Both the position numbers and the translations under genes were made by a program. The notes beneath the pieces were generated by a model that saw only the letters and a program-made list of their open reading frames with translations, was not told the origin of the DNA and did not search any database. Shown one piece after another: positions 1-6,682 of a stretch of DNA of 14,246 bases. The stretch is from positions 1 through 14,246 of the forward strand of contig CAJPTB010000011.1 of assembly GCA_905373325.1 (NCBI GenBank), written 5' to 3'. This DNA is from an uncultured Ancrocorticia sp. (GTDB lineage: Bacteria > Actinomycetota > Actinomycetes > Actinomycetales > Actinomycetaceae). The stretch's first letter is position 1; each line of letters begins with the position of its first letter.

Positions 1-588
1 GGTCCCGCCGACGCGTCCGATTTCGTCGCGCGCCATCTGGCCGAGGGAGCGCCCGCCTCGCCGCATGGAGAAGAAGAGCACGAGCATGTCCTGGATCGCC
101 CCGGCGATGCACACGCCGAAGATGATCCACAGCGTTCCGGGAAGGTATCCCATCTGAGCGGCCAAGACCGGGCCGACGAGCGGGCCGGCGCCGGCGATGG
201 CAGCGAAATGGTGGCCGTAGAGCACCACTCTATGGGTGGGGTCGAAATCCTTGCCGTTGTTGATTCGTTCCGCGGGGGTTGCGTTGGAGTCGTCGGGCCG
301 CATGACCTTGCGCTGAACATAGAGCGCGTAGAAGCGGTAGGCGATGGCGTATGTGCACACCGCGGTTATGACGAACCATATTGTGTTGACCTCTTCGCCG
401 CGCACGAGGGCGAGCATCGTCCATCCGAGCGTGCCCATCGCGGTTATCGAGATCCACAGTGCGATTTTCGGGAGCGTCCACGAGTTGTCGGGTTTGACGC
501 CCACGGGAATGCCGTCTTTGTTTCGAATGACGAGTTTTTCTTCTTCAGCCGTGTAGGCCGGCAGGTCTGCGGTGACCGTGTTGTCCAT
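1..588 (-). CDS. cstA: Carbon starvation protein A, N-terminal part (partial at left edge)
   Basis: This is the N-terminal 196 codons of a CstA/BtsT-family membrane transporter; the family imports pyruvate or peptides during carbon limitation. The frame runs uninterrupted from ATG at 588 to base 1 and continues outside the window. A hydrophilic N-terminal stretch of about 40 residues precedes membrane segments near residues 44-62 and 70-90. The family's characteristic region follows: KVMRPDDSNATPAERINNG, then DFDPTHRVVLYGHHFAAIAG, then the segment around AAIAGAGPLVGPVLAAQMGY and a further hydrophobic segment ending near MLVLFFSMRRGG. The start is supported by a purine-rich stretch (AGAAGGGA) about 7 bases upstream and by the match to family N-termini. 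The gene lies downstream of, and codirectional with, the ribosomal operon, but a terminator and its own putative promoter separate them. Identification is very secure; the substrate is not readable from sequence. Confidence 0.95.
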   Translation of the reverse strand, partial: MDNTVTADLPAYTAEEEKLVIRNKDGIPVGVKPDNSWTLPKIALWISITAMGTLGWTMLALVRGEEVNTIWFVITAVCTYAIAYRFYALYVQRKVMRPDDSNATPAERINNGKDFDPTHRVVLYGHHFAAIAGAGPLVGPVLAAQMGYLPGTLWIIFGVCIAGAIQDMLVLFFSMRRGGRSLGQMARDEIGRVGGT

Positions 589-656
589 GAGGAGATCCCT
601 TCTCATTCCACGCCGAACTTGAGGGACGTCGCCGGCGTCGCGGTGGCGTCATTGCA

Positions 657-685
657 AGCCTAGCTGTCTCCACCGCCATAGCCAA
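657..685 (-). promoter_or_regulatory. Putative sigma-70-type promoter of cstA
   Basis: On the minus strand TTGGCT (680-685) and TAGGCT (657-662) are separated by 17 bases, resembling a housekeeping -35/-10 pair. Transcription would start near 650 and give a leader of about 60 bases before the cstA ATG. This is pattern matching only. Confidence 0.4.
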
Positions 686-744
686 GCATTCTTCGAATTT
701 TGCTCGAGGCTGCCGTGGAACTTTGTTCGGGATAGCGGGGAAAC

Positions 745-819
745 TTCGTCCGAAGTCGCTGTGAAGCCTCTTCTGTTCGCACGAAGAACAACGTCCGAAG
801 CGACTGTGAAGCCTCGTCT
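745..819. repeat. Direct and inverted repeats upstream of cstA, possible operator
   Basis: Two 28-base direct repeats (747-774 and 792-819) agree at about 24 positions and start 45 bases apart. Within and between them are palindromes of the form TTCGnnCGAA at 745-754 and 776-785, plus a degenerate copy at 790-799. They sit 60-140 bases upstream of the putative cstA -35 box, where an activator or repressor of a carbon-starvation gene could bind. No known binding consensus was recognised with confidence. Confidence 0.45.
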
Positions 820-828
820 GAGGTCGTC

Positions 829-863
829 GTAAAAAGCGAAGCGGGGTGCTTATGCACCCCGCT
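829..863 (-). terminator. Rho-independent terminator of the rplQ operon
   Basis: A perfect 10-bp GC-rich stem (840-849 with 854-863) closes a 4-base loop. On the minus strand it is followed by a T-rich run (complement of AAAAA at 831-835). It lies about 40 bases past the rplQ stop, so it ends the ribosomal operon before cstA. Confidence 0.85.
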
Positions 864-901
864 CCAGATTATGGATTTCGCGCGATGGGCTCGCGCGAGG
901 A

Positions 902-1486
902 TCACTTGGCCTCGTCGACCTCGGCTTTGCCCTTGGCCGCAGCGTCGTTCTTGGCCGCAGTTTCCTTGGCGGCCCCATCTGCCTCCTTGGATTCGACGGC
1001 GTCGGCCGCGGTTTCGGCAGCCTTCTCTGCGTCGGCGCTTTCCTTGGCTTCCTTCGCAAGCTTTTGGGCTTCGGCAGCCTTCTTGGCGGCTTTCTCGGCT
1101 TCGCGAACCGCTGACTGCTTGGGCGAGACCTTTTCGGTCACGAGTTCGATGCGCGCGAGCGCCGCGTTGTCGCCTTTGCGGTTGCCGAGCTTGATGATGC
1201 GGGTGAATCCGCCGTTGCGCTCGGCGAACTTCGGCCCGAGCTCCTCAAAGAGGATGTAGGCGAGCTCGCGGTCTTGGAGGACGCGAAGGGCGAGCCGGCG
1301 GTTGTAGGTGTCGCCGCGCTTGGCCTTCGAGATCAGTCGCTCGATGTGGGGCTGAACGGTCTTGGCGCGAGTCTGGGTGGTTGTGACCGCACCGTGGCGG
1401 ATGAGGTCCTTGCACAGGTTCGCGATGATGTGGCGCTGGTGGGCGGGCGAGCCGCCCAGACGCGGGCCCTTGGTGGGCTTGGGCAT
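902..1486 (-). CDS. rplQ: 50S ribosomal protein L17 with long acidic/basic C-terminal extension
   Basis: The first about 118 residues are a typical bacterial L17 (start MPKPTKGPRLGGSPAHQRHI, then the family's NLCKDLIRHG and KAKRGD segments), a large-subunit protein near the peptide exit region. The protein is 194 residues long, against about 120 in E. coli. The additional about 75 residues are Ala/Lys/Glu-rich and probably helical or disordered; such tails are known in actinobacterial L17. The ATG at 1486 has a good ribosome-binding site (AGGAG, 9 bases upstream). It is the last gene of the operon, 28 bases after rpoA and followed by an intrinsic terminator. Confidence 0.96.
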   Translation of the reverse strand: MPKPTKGPRLGGSPAHQRHIIANLCKDLIRHGAVTTTQTRAKTVQPHIERLISKAKRGDTYNRRLALRVLQDRELAYILFEELGPKFAERNGGFTRIIKLGNRKGDNAALARIELVTEKVSPKQSAVREAEKAAKKAAEAQKLAKEAKESADAEKAAETAADAVESKEADGAAKETAAKNDAAAKGKAEVDEAK

Positions 1487-1514
1487 AGTAGTGTCTCCTA
1501 TGAAAAATCGGGCT

Positions 1515-2519
1515 TCAGCCCTGCGAGTCGTCGCTGAACTGCATCGTGTAGCTCTCCTCGCCGAAGCTGGAGACGAAACCAGCGGGCGAATCTTTCAGGC
1601 GCAGGTCGAGCTTGAGAAGCTCGTCCTTGACGTCCTCGATCGACTTCGCGCCGAAGTTGCGGATGTCGAGGAGGTCGGCCTCAGAGCGTTGAATGAGTTC
1701 ACCAATGGTGCGGATGCCTTCACGCTGCAGGCAGTTCTGCGAGCGGGCGGGAAGGTTGAGAATCGTGATGGGCCGCTGCAGGTCCGAGGACTGGGTTTCG
1801 ACGACGGGCGGTGGGCCCAGCTCGATTCCTTCGACCTCGTTGTTGAGCTCGACGCACAGCCCGAACAGCTCGACGAGCGTCTTGCCGGCGGAGGCGAGCG
1901 CGTCCCGCGGCGTCGTCGAAGGCTTCACTTCTACGTCGACGACGAGCTTGTCGAAGTCTGTGCGCTGGGCGACTCGAGTCGCCTCGACTTTGTAGGACAC
2001 CTTGAGAACGGGCGAGTAGATCGAATCGATCGGAATGCGGCCGATTTCGTCCTCTTCTCCCTTGTTCTGCGCGGCGGAGACGTAGCCTCGACCGCGCTCG
2101 ACGGTGAGGTCGATCTCGATCTTGCCTTTATCGTTCAGCGTGGCGATGTGGAGGTCGGGGTTGTGGATCTCGACGCCGGCGGGCGGCGTGATGTCAGCGG
2201 CCGTGACCTCTCCCGGGCCCTGCTTGTGCAGGTACATGAGGACCGGCTCGTCGTTTTCCGAGGAGACGACGAGTTCCTTGAGATTGAGGATGATGTCTGC
2301 GACGTCCTCTTTGACCCCCGCGATCGTGGAGAACTCGTGGAGGACTCCGTCGATGCGAACCGATGTGACGGCCGCGCCGGGGATCGACGAGAGCAGGGTG
2401 CGGCGCATGGAATTGCCAAGCGTGTAGCCGAAACCCGGCTCGAGGGGTTCGAGGATGAACCGCGAGCGGTACTCCGAGACCTGCTCTTCGGTGAGAACAG
2501 GGCGCTGTGCGATAAGCAC
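1515..2519 (-). CDS. rpoA: DNA-directed RNA polymerase subunit alpha
   Basis: 334 residues, the normal length for the family. The N-terminal domain (about 1-230) assembles the polymerase and contains the [20 protein letters not shown] segment. The C-terminal domain (about 250-315) binds promoter UP elements and activators and carries the [13 protein letters not shown] and [15 protein letters not shown] helix-hairpin-helix segments, including the DNA-contacting arginine of ARSQNCL. The start is a GTG at 2519, supported by AGGAAAG just upstream and by the conserved N-terminus [12 protein letters not shown]. It lies between rpsK (112-base spacer) and rplQ (28-base spacer). Confidence 0.98.
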   Translation of the reverse strand: MLIAQRPVLTEEQVSEYRSRFILEPLEPGFGYTLGNSMRRTLLSSIPGAAVTSVRIDGVLHEFSTIAGVKEDVADIILNLKELVVSSENDEPVLMYLHKQGPGEVTAADITPPAGVEIHNPDLHIATLNDKGKIEIDLTVERGRGYVSAAQNKGEEDEIGRIPIDSIYSPVLKVSYKVEATRVAQRTDFDKLVVDVEVKPSTTPRDALASAGKTLVELFGLCVELNNEVEGIELGPPPVVETQSSDLQRPITILNLPARSQNCLQREGIRTIGELIQRSEADLLDIRNFGAKSIEDVKDELLKLDLRLKDSPAGFVSSFGEESYTMQFSDDSQG

Positions 2520-2563
2520 GATTCTTTCCTTTCATGGACGCCCGCTATTTGACGTCCAGTCGC

Positions 2564-2626
2564 CCGCAGGCCATCCGTCCGGCCTGCGGAGTGCGGATAT
2601 CCGCTTAGGGCCCGCCGAGGCGGGCC
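2564..2626 (-). other. Cluster of three inverted repeats in the rpsK-rpoA spacer
   Basis: Three palindromes stand in series: a 9-bp stem (2564-2572 with 2581-2589), the perfect 12-base palindrome GCGGATATCCGC (2593-2604), and a GC stem of 7-8 bp (2609-2616 with 2619-2626) that begins 5 bases after the rpsK stop. No T-run follows on the minus strand, so these are not ordinary terminators. They could be RNA-processing, stabilising or attenuating hairpins, or a scar where rpsD is missing. Confidence 0.6.
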
Positions 2627-2631
2627 GTGTG

Positions 2632-3042
2632 TCACACGCGGCGACGCTTCGGTGGGCGGCAGCCGTTGTAGGCTTGCGGCGTCACGTCGGAAATCGATGT
2701 GACCTCGAGGCCCGACGCGGTGAGGGAACGGATCGCCGTCTCACGGCCGGAGCCGGGTCCCTTGACGAAGACGTCGACCTTCTTCATTCCGTGTTCCATG
2801 GCGGCGCGGGCGGCGTTCTCCGCGGCGAGCTGCGCGGCGTAGGGCGTCGATTTGCGCGAGCCTTTGAAACCGACCTGGCCCGAGGAGCACGAGGCGATGA
2901 CGGCGCCGTTCGGGTCTGTGATCGAGACGATCGTGTTGTTGAACGTGGACTTGATGTGGGCCTGGCCTGCGACGACGTTGCGACGCTCCTTGCGACGCGG
3001 ACGGCGGGAGCCGGAAGAGGCCTGGCGGGTCTTGGGGGGCAT
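2632..3042 (-). CDS. rpsK: 30S ribosomal protein S11
   Basis: 136 residues, within family range. Family segments are [16 protein letters not shown], then [20 protein letters not shown], then [17 protein letters not shown], and the basic end [13 protein letters not shown]11 sits on the 30S platform and contacts 16S rRNA near the decoding region. The ATG at 3042 has an AGGAG ribosome-binding site 8 bases upstream. It follows rpsM by 16 bases. Downstream one would expect rpsD in many bacteria; instead rpoA follows after a structured spacer. Confidence 0.98.
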   Translation of the reverse strand: MPPKTRQASSGSRRPRRKERRNVVAGQAHIKSTFNNTIVSITDPNGAVIASCSSGQVGFKGSRKSTPYAAQLAAENAARAAMEHGMKKVDVFVKGPGSGRETAIRSLTASGLEVTSISDVTPQAYNGCRPPKRRRV

Positions 3043-3058
3043 GATCTACTCCTACTGC

Positions 3059-3430
3059 TTACTTCTTCTTCTTGCCGGCGACGGTGCGCTTGGGACCCTT
3101 GCGGGTGCGCGCGTTCGTCTTCGTGCGCTGGCCGTGGACGGGCAGGCCGCGGCGGTGCCTCAGGCCCTGGTAGCAGCCGATTTCGATCTTGCGGCGAATG
3201 TCAGCCTGAACCTCGCGGCGCAGGTCGCCTTCGACCTTGTAGTTCTCGTCGATGTGCTTCTTGAGCGCGACGAGCTGGTCCTCGGTGAGGTCGCGGACGC
3301 GAACGTCCGGGCTGATGCCGGTGGCCGCGAGCGTTTCCGCCGAGCGGGTGCGGCCGATGCCGTAGATATAGGTGAGCGCGATCTCAACCCGCTTTTCGCG
3401 AGGAAGATCGACGCCGGATAGACGTGCCAA
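3059..3430 (-). CDS. rpsM: 30S ribosomal protein S13
   Basis: 123 residues with the standard S13 layout: N-terminal [20 protein letters not shown], the helix-turn segment [15 protein letters not shown], and the C-terminal RNA-binding [20 protein letters not shown] followed by a lysine tail. S13 is in the 30S head and contacts the 50S subunit and P-site tRNA. The start codon is TTG at 3430, judged correct because family N-termini begin exactly here and AAGGAG lies 8 bases upstream. The 135-base spacer before it is unusually long for this operon and holds several hairpins. Confidence 0.98.
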   Translation of the reverse strand: MARLSGVDLPREKRVEIALTYIYGIGRTRSAETLAATGISPDVRVRDLTEDQLVALKKHIDENYKVEGDLRREVQADIRRKIEIGCYQGLRHRRGLPVHGQRTKTNARTRKGPKRTVAGKKKK

Positions 3431-3477
3431 TTTCTTAGCTCCTTGGTAGTCCGAAGGTATGGAACACTGCCTCTCCC

Positions 3478-3556
3478 CCGCTGAACAGCGGAGCCCCGGC
3501 CTTCGGTCCGGAGGTTGCCTTGCGGCGGGCAGTGCGGTTGACGCGGGAAGACCCGC
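3478..3556 (-). promoter_or_regulatory. Structured leader between rpmJ and rpsM
   Basis: The spacer holds three short hairpins: 3478-3482 with 3487-3491 (5 bp, 4-base loop), a stem around 3495-3511 (CCGG with CCGG, extended by mismatched pairs), and 3543-3547 with 3552-3556 (GCGGG/CCCGC, 4-base loop). In E. coli the corresponding rpsM leader is the S4 translational-repression site; whether this one acts alike is inference. Confidence 0.4.
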
Positions 3557-3565
3557 TGCGCCGGT

Positions 3566-3679
3566 TCACCCTTGGCGCTGCTTGTGCCGCGGGTTCTCGC
3601 AGATCACCATGACGCGGCCGTGGCGACGGATCACCTTGCACTTGTCACAGATCTTCTTGACGCTGGGCTTGACCTTCAT
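3566..3679 (-). CDS. rpmJ: 50S ribosomal protein L36 (zinc-ribbon form)
   Basis: A 37-residue gene beginning [20 protein letters not shown] and ending [10 protein letters not shown], a full-length match to L36. The zinc-binding set is visible as Cys11, Cys14, Cys27 and His32, so this is the zinc-containing (C+) paralogue. L36 binds 23S rRNA late in large-subunit assembly. It lies 50 bases after infA on the same strand, the usual neighbour pair. Confidence 0.97.
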   Translation of the reverse strand: MKVKPSVKKICDKCKVIRRHGRVMVICENPRHKQRQG

Positions 3680-3729
3680 TGCTGTACTTCCTTGCCGTCA
3701 GAGCACTGGCGGCGATAGAAAATCGGGGC

Positions 3730-3951
3730 TCACTTATAGCGGTACACGATGCGCCCGCGGGACAGGTCGTAGGGAGTCAATTCGACTACCACGCGGTCCT
3801 CCGGGAGAATCTTGATGTAATGCTGGCGCATCTTGCCGGAGATGTGAGCGAGCACAACGTGCCCGTTCTCCAGCTCGACGCGGAACATCGCGTTCGGGAG
3901 GGCCTCGACGACCGCCCCCTCAACCTCGATGACTCCATCCTTCTTCGCCAT
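3730..3951 (-). CDS. infA: Translation initiation factor IF-1
   Basis: 73 residues, the canonical IF-1 length, starting [20 protein letters not shown] and containing the S1-like OB-fold segments [20 protein letters not shown] and [18 protein letters not shown]-1 occupies the 30S A site during initiation. The ATG at 3951 is chosen from family alignment; the frame stays open upstream to a TTG at 4032, but the extra 27 residues do not look like IF-1. The ribosome-binding site is weak (GAGGG very close to the ATG). It is the first gene of the operon here: no map or adk precedes it. Confidence 0.97.
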   Translation of the reverse strand: MAKKDGVIEVEGAVVEALPNAMFRVELENGHVVLAHISGKMRQHYIKILPEDRVVVELTPYDLSRGRIVYRYK

Positions 3952-4038
3952 AACCCTCGCTAACACTCCGATCGGCCCCGCACCGGGTTGCGCGGTTCCG
4001 AGGCAGACCTGCTTTTGGGCAGGACGTACCAACGATCA

Positions 4039-4067
4039 ATATTACACGGACCTCCTGTTTGTCGGTA
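4039..4067 (-). promoter_or_regulatory. Possible infA operon promoter
   Basis: TAATAT on the minus strand (4039-4044) is the only AT-rich hexamer in the region just upstream of infA and could serve as a -10 box. The -35 position (TACCGA at 4062-4067) matches poorly. An AGGAGG motif lies between them but is followed only by GTG-TAA. Confidence 0.3.
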
Positions 4068-4220
4068 GCGGCGATCCGGTGCAGTAGATCACCGACGGCT
4101 CAGCCCTTTCCCGAACGGCTCACCCATCATGACGCTCGCGACGCTCCAAAAGCTTCACACTTTTCTCAAACGGCCCCTCGAACAGCTTTCCCCGCGTCCG
4201 TTCTAAGCAACCCCGTTTCG

Positions 4221-4497
4221 ATCCCGAGCGCCCTGTTCCTATTCCAAGCGTCCTGCTCCCGCTCTGAGCATCTCCCCCTTCTCGAACGCCCTGTTCCCAT
4301 TCCGAGCGCCCTGTTCCTGTTGCATGTCAGGAGCGGCCTCTCCTCTATCCCGAGCAGTCCATTCCGGCTCCAGCCCCCATATCCCAAGGAGCCCGTTCCA
4401 TCCCGACATCCCAAGGAGCGCGTTCCATCCCGACATCCCAAAGAGCCCGTTCCATCCCGAGAGCCCTTCCCATTGCATGTCCGGAGCGCTCGTTCCG
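4221..4497. repeat. Degenerate tandem repeat field including three perfect-length 27-base units
   Basis: A motif like ATCCCAAGGAGCCCGTTCC recurs about ten times on the plus strand, at 4221-4239, 4241-4259, 4280-4297, 4299-4317, 4347-4365, 4381-4399, 4408-4426, 4435-4453 and 4454-4471 and in weaker copies. The last cluster contains three near-identical 27-base units (4381-4407, 4408-4434, 4435-4461). A longer element starting TTGCATGTC appears at about 4320 and again at about 4474. Both strands are open in several frames because 27 is a multiple of 3, giving 9-residue peptide repeats, but no frame has a convincing start, ribosome-binding site or protein character. I treat it as non-coding repeat DNA in the divergent spacer between infA and the accessory genes. 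Confidence 0.8.
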
Positions 4498-4794
4498 CCG
4501 CCTGTCCGAAATACCCTTTCCCGTCCGAGAATGTTCTTTATAACAAAAGAGGCGAAAGTCGATTTCATTCTTCCATCGACGGCGGAATGCCGGTAAGCTC
4601 TCAGACATAAACATCTACAGATCGGGCGAAGCGGAAGAGCTATGTGCCTCTAGGCGCTAAGCGTCGAGCTGCGTGTCGCCCGCAGAAACACTTGGCGCCA
4701 GGCGGCGGAATCCATGCCGCCAGACGTCGAAACGCATACCGTCAGACCCCGAGAAACACATATCGTCAAACCTCACAATGAAAGGGACACTCCA
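4498..4794 (+). promoter_or_regulatory. Leader region with three short degenerate repeats before the small helical protein
   Basis: No gene is seen. An AT-rich stretch with TATAAC (4539-4544) could be a -10 box, but its -35 is poor. Immediately before the ribosome-binding site three 22-24-base units beginning CAT and containing CG(C/T)CA(G/A)AC occur in tandem at 4713-4734, 4735-4758 and 4759-4782. They may bind a regulator or be remnants of repeat expansion. The remaining bases (4545-4712) show nothing I can name. Confidence 0.35.
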
Positions 4795-5163
4795 ATGGGC
4801 GAGCTCAAGTTCGATCGCGACAAGGCAGGAATCAAGGCCATCGCCGGATGGGACGACGCGGACTACTACAACGGCGTCGGCAAAGGCATCGACGCTTGCA
4901 TCGGCGACGTCGTAAAGATAGCCGCGAGCCTGCCAACCGACACAGTTAACGCCGGATGGAAGACCGACAACAACGGGACGAGCGCACTAAGGAAGACGCT
5001 CGACTGGACGATAAAGCTGTTCGCCGGCGCCGCCCGGGAGATCGCCGACGGGTGCGCAACCCTGGGCTCGGGAATCAAGTCGGGAATCGAGAACTTCGAC
5101 TCCCAGGAGAACAACTCGGCGACGCGCTTCGACATGCTGCAGTCTTCTCTGCCCAAGAAGTGA
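4795..5163 (+). CDS. Small helical protein, WXG100-like size and layout, unknown family
   Basis: 122 residues, no signal peptide, no membrane segment. The predicted layout is an amphipathic helix (about 20-50), a turn containing NAGWKTDNNG (about residues 52-61), and a second long helix (about 63-105), ending in a polar tail with LPKK. That helix-turn-helix size recalls WXG100/ESX-type proteins exported by type VII secretion, but a strict W-x-G is absent, so membership is only suggested. The ATG at 4795 is chosen because AAGGGA lies 7 bases upstream; an upstream ATG at 4714 lacks a site. The next gene, a lipoprotein, begins 32 bases after its stop on the same strand, so the two probably form an operon. 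Confidence 0.75.
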   Translation: MGELKFDRDKAGIKAIAGWDDADYYNGVGKGIDACIGDVVKIAASLPTDTVNAGWKTDNNGTSALRKTLDWTIKLFAGAAREIADGCATLGSGIKSGIENFDSQENNSATRFDMLQSSLPKK

Positions 5164-5195
5164 CGGCTTTCGCTATGCATATGCACAGACGGTTC

Positions 5196-5867
5196 ATGAC
5201 GCACACGCCCGCTTGTCCGCCGGCCGAAGATGAATCGGACAAAGACCGAACGGGCAAGACGACGCCGAAACCCGCACGATCCCGCCCCGGGCGCGCGACC
5301 ACACGGGCGCACCCTTTCCGCGCAGTCGCAGGGCTGCTGTCCGCATTGCTTCTGCTGGTCGGCGGCTGCGCCTCACTTAACGTCGATTCGAAGGCTCTTG
5401 TTCTTGCCGTCAAGTTCGACAACGACGATTGGGGTAAACCGGACGATTTCACACATGGACGTAGCGAACAATCCGGAGCACCCCATATCCTTCTTAAAAT
5501 GAAACTAAAAGGGTCCGAAACTGGATCGATTCTATCGATACGTTCAAGGAAAATGTCGCACAGCGAAAAGACCTCGCGAAAACAGCTAATTAGAGAAAAC
5601 GGGGTACCCGGGGCGCACAAGTTAGAAGTTAGACCGTTTAAGCATCCAAGAAAGATAGGAGGCCGAAATGCGTACGGTTACTCCTATTTTGAAAACGATT
5701 TCAAAAGATGGGCACAGGTATGGTATGTCGACTGCCCAGCTGGCTACTTTTGTGAAGTATATGTTGAAAGCCCAGTAGAAGCAGAAAGACTTGATCCGCA
5801 GATCACCAAAGTCTTGGATGACATCCGGTGGACGCGAAAGCATATCACCGACCCGACTACCTACTAG
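5196..5867 (+). CDS. Lipoprotein A, paralogue of the gene at 7218
   Basis: 223 residues. A long basic N-region precedes a hydrophobic core and lipobox LVGGC with the lipid-modified cysteine at residue 58, so the protein should be anchored to the outer face of the membrane. The mature part shares with the product at 7218 the segments ILLKMKLKGS, (H/K)PRKIGGRxAYGYSY, FKRWxQxW, VDC-x5-CE and ESPxxAxxLDP, ending in IxWxRK. The two cysteines of VDCx5C may form a disulfide. I chose ATG at 5196 over those at 5175 and 5181 because the paralogue also begins MTH with a similar preceding sequence. The codons from about 5400 on are much more A/T-rich than in the ribosomal operon, suggesting transfer. The family is not recognised; the C-terminal pattern vaguely recalls PsbP/LpqN-like folds. 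Confidence 0.85.
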   Translation: MTHTPACPPAEDESDKDRTGKTTPKPARSRPGRATTRAHPFRAVAGLLSALLLLVGGCASLNVDSKALVLAVKFDNDDWGKPDDFTHGRSEQSGAPHILLKMKLKGSETGSILSIRSRKMSHSEKTSRKQLIRENGVPGAHKLEVRPFKHPRKIGGRNAYGYSYFENDFKRWAQVWYVDCPAGYFCEVYVESPVEAERLDPQITKVLDDIRWTRKHITDPTTY

Positions 5868-6174
5868 ATTTTCCTTCTATTAGATTCTCCTTGCTCGGCT
5901 TTTCGGAACGACTCTCTATGAGTCTCTTCAATCGCGTGCTTTGTGGACGTTGCTGGAGTAATGTCAGCCTGCCGCTCTTTGGTCCAGTGAGAATGCTCGG
6001 CGAATCGGAAGGCTTCTTGCTGAGTAGCGCGGCGTTTATGGGGCCGTTTGCCTCGTCGACGATGTCCTTCCTTGGGAAGTCGGCCAGCCCCAGACGAGAC
6101 AAGGACGTTCCAGACAGGTCATCGACGTCTTGACCGTCTTTCTTAGTCGTGAGGAGGACCCATTGGTTAGAGTT
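5864..6174 (-). pseudogene. Remnant of the C-terminus of a DUF6571-like gene, frameshifted
   Basis: The minus strand encodes, in one frame, a segment with FPRKDIVDEANG, and then in another frame EAFRFAEHSHWTKERQ to a TAG at 5864-5866. The intact protein encoded at 7855-10524 ends with LPKEENFVDEN and EAYRFNEHSYWSHEGRK in the same order. Between VDE and EA(Y/F)RF the intact gene has 39 bases and this copy 35 (6017-6051), which explains the frame change. An upstream TGA (6175-6177) closes the frame and the rest of the gene is missing. Its stop overlaps the stop of lipoprotein A, tail to tail, as in the intact pair. A functional short C-terminal peptide cannot be excluded but is unlikely. Confidence 0.75.
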
Positions 6175-6371
6175 TCAGGGTAAGGGCTTCGTCAAAGCTT
6201 GGTTTATGTAGAGGGAGAATCGGGAAACGGCGAATGGTAGATGCGCGCGGGTCTCGTCAGATCAGCCGATCTCGTCGGAGCGGCTGACGGGTGAGGCCAC
6301 TCTAGCCAGAAAGGGTCGGTCGACTGCGGTCAGAGGGCGGCCGCCGGCCACAGGTTGGGTTCCGGCTGTAG
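6175..6371. other. Spacer without recognisable gene
   Basis: No coding pattern is convincing. One imperfect hairpin is present (TCAGCCG at 6262-6268 with CGGCTGA at 6281-6287). Likely decayed DNA between remnants. Confidence 0.4.
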
Positions 6372-6623
6372 TTCGTCGAATGCGGCGGAGGCAAAGAAGA
6401 CCAAAGCCGCCATATCTACCTGGAATTTGCGCAAATTACATCAAACCTCGATCGGCAACTAATGAAGGCATTCAACCACTTCACATGCACGACCTTTACC
6501 GTCTACAAAGACGACGAACCTTTAACTCAATCCACATGCATTGACTTTGCAGCAAACGGGACACAACCCTTCAGGTCGACCTCACTTTCGCGAATTGAAA
6601 ACGGATCAGACTTTGCGTTTTGA
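6372..6623 (+). pseudogene. Orphan coding-like fragment, unknown family
   Basis: An open stretch of 83 codons runs from just after a TAG (6369-6371) to TGA at 6621-6623. Its translation is protein-like (segments YLEFAQITSNLDRQLMKAFN, TCTTFTVYKDDEPLTQSTC and a phenylalanine-rich end), unlike the shadow frames around it. The only ATG (6462) leaves 53 residues and has no ribosome-binding site, so it is probably the 3' end of a gene whose start is lost. It has two cysteines spaced 15 apart and no signal peptide. I do not recognise it. Confidence 0.4.
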
Positions 6624-6682
6624 ACTGCCCGCCTTTTCCAGTCGGCATTCGCTCCCTAGATGATCTCGCATATACGCGTGCT

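Noticed and set aside
208..663. Plus-strand open frame over the cstA start
   Set aside because: The minus strand here gives an unmistakable CstA sequence; the plus frame has shadow composition.
1362..2552. A 396-codon open frame on the plus strand
   Set aside because: It is antisense to rpoA and the start of rplQ; its Val/Asp/Arg-rich composition is the usual mirror of a GC-rich gene, and no ribosome-binding site fits.
3952..4032. N-terminal extension of IF-1 from a TTG start
   Set aside because: Family members begin at [12 protein letters not shown], and the extension has no homology-like features and overlaps the likely transcription start.
4221..4497. CRISPR array
   Set aside because: Units are adjacent and degenerate, with no regular unique spacers, and no cas genes are near.
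4059..4614. Open frames on both strands across the repeat field, with 9-residue peptide repeats
   Set aside because: The 27-base period keeps several frames open at once, none has a ribosome-binding site or balanced composition, and the repeats are better explained at DNA level.
4640..4710. Possible tRNA or small structured RNA
   Set aside because: No cloverleaf with a T-arm and acceptor stem could be drawn.
4956..5195. Longer N-terminus for lipoprotein A starting inside the small helical gene
   Set aside because: The added residues are a frame shadow of the upstream gene and would bury the signal peptide; the paralogue begins at the equivalent MTH.
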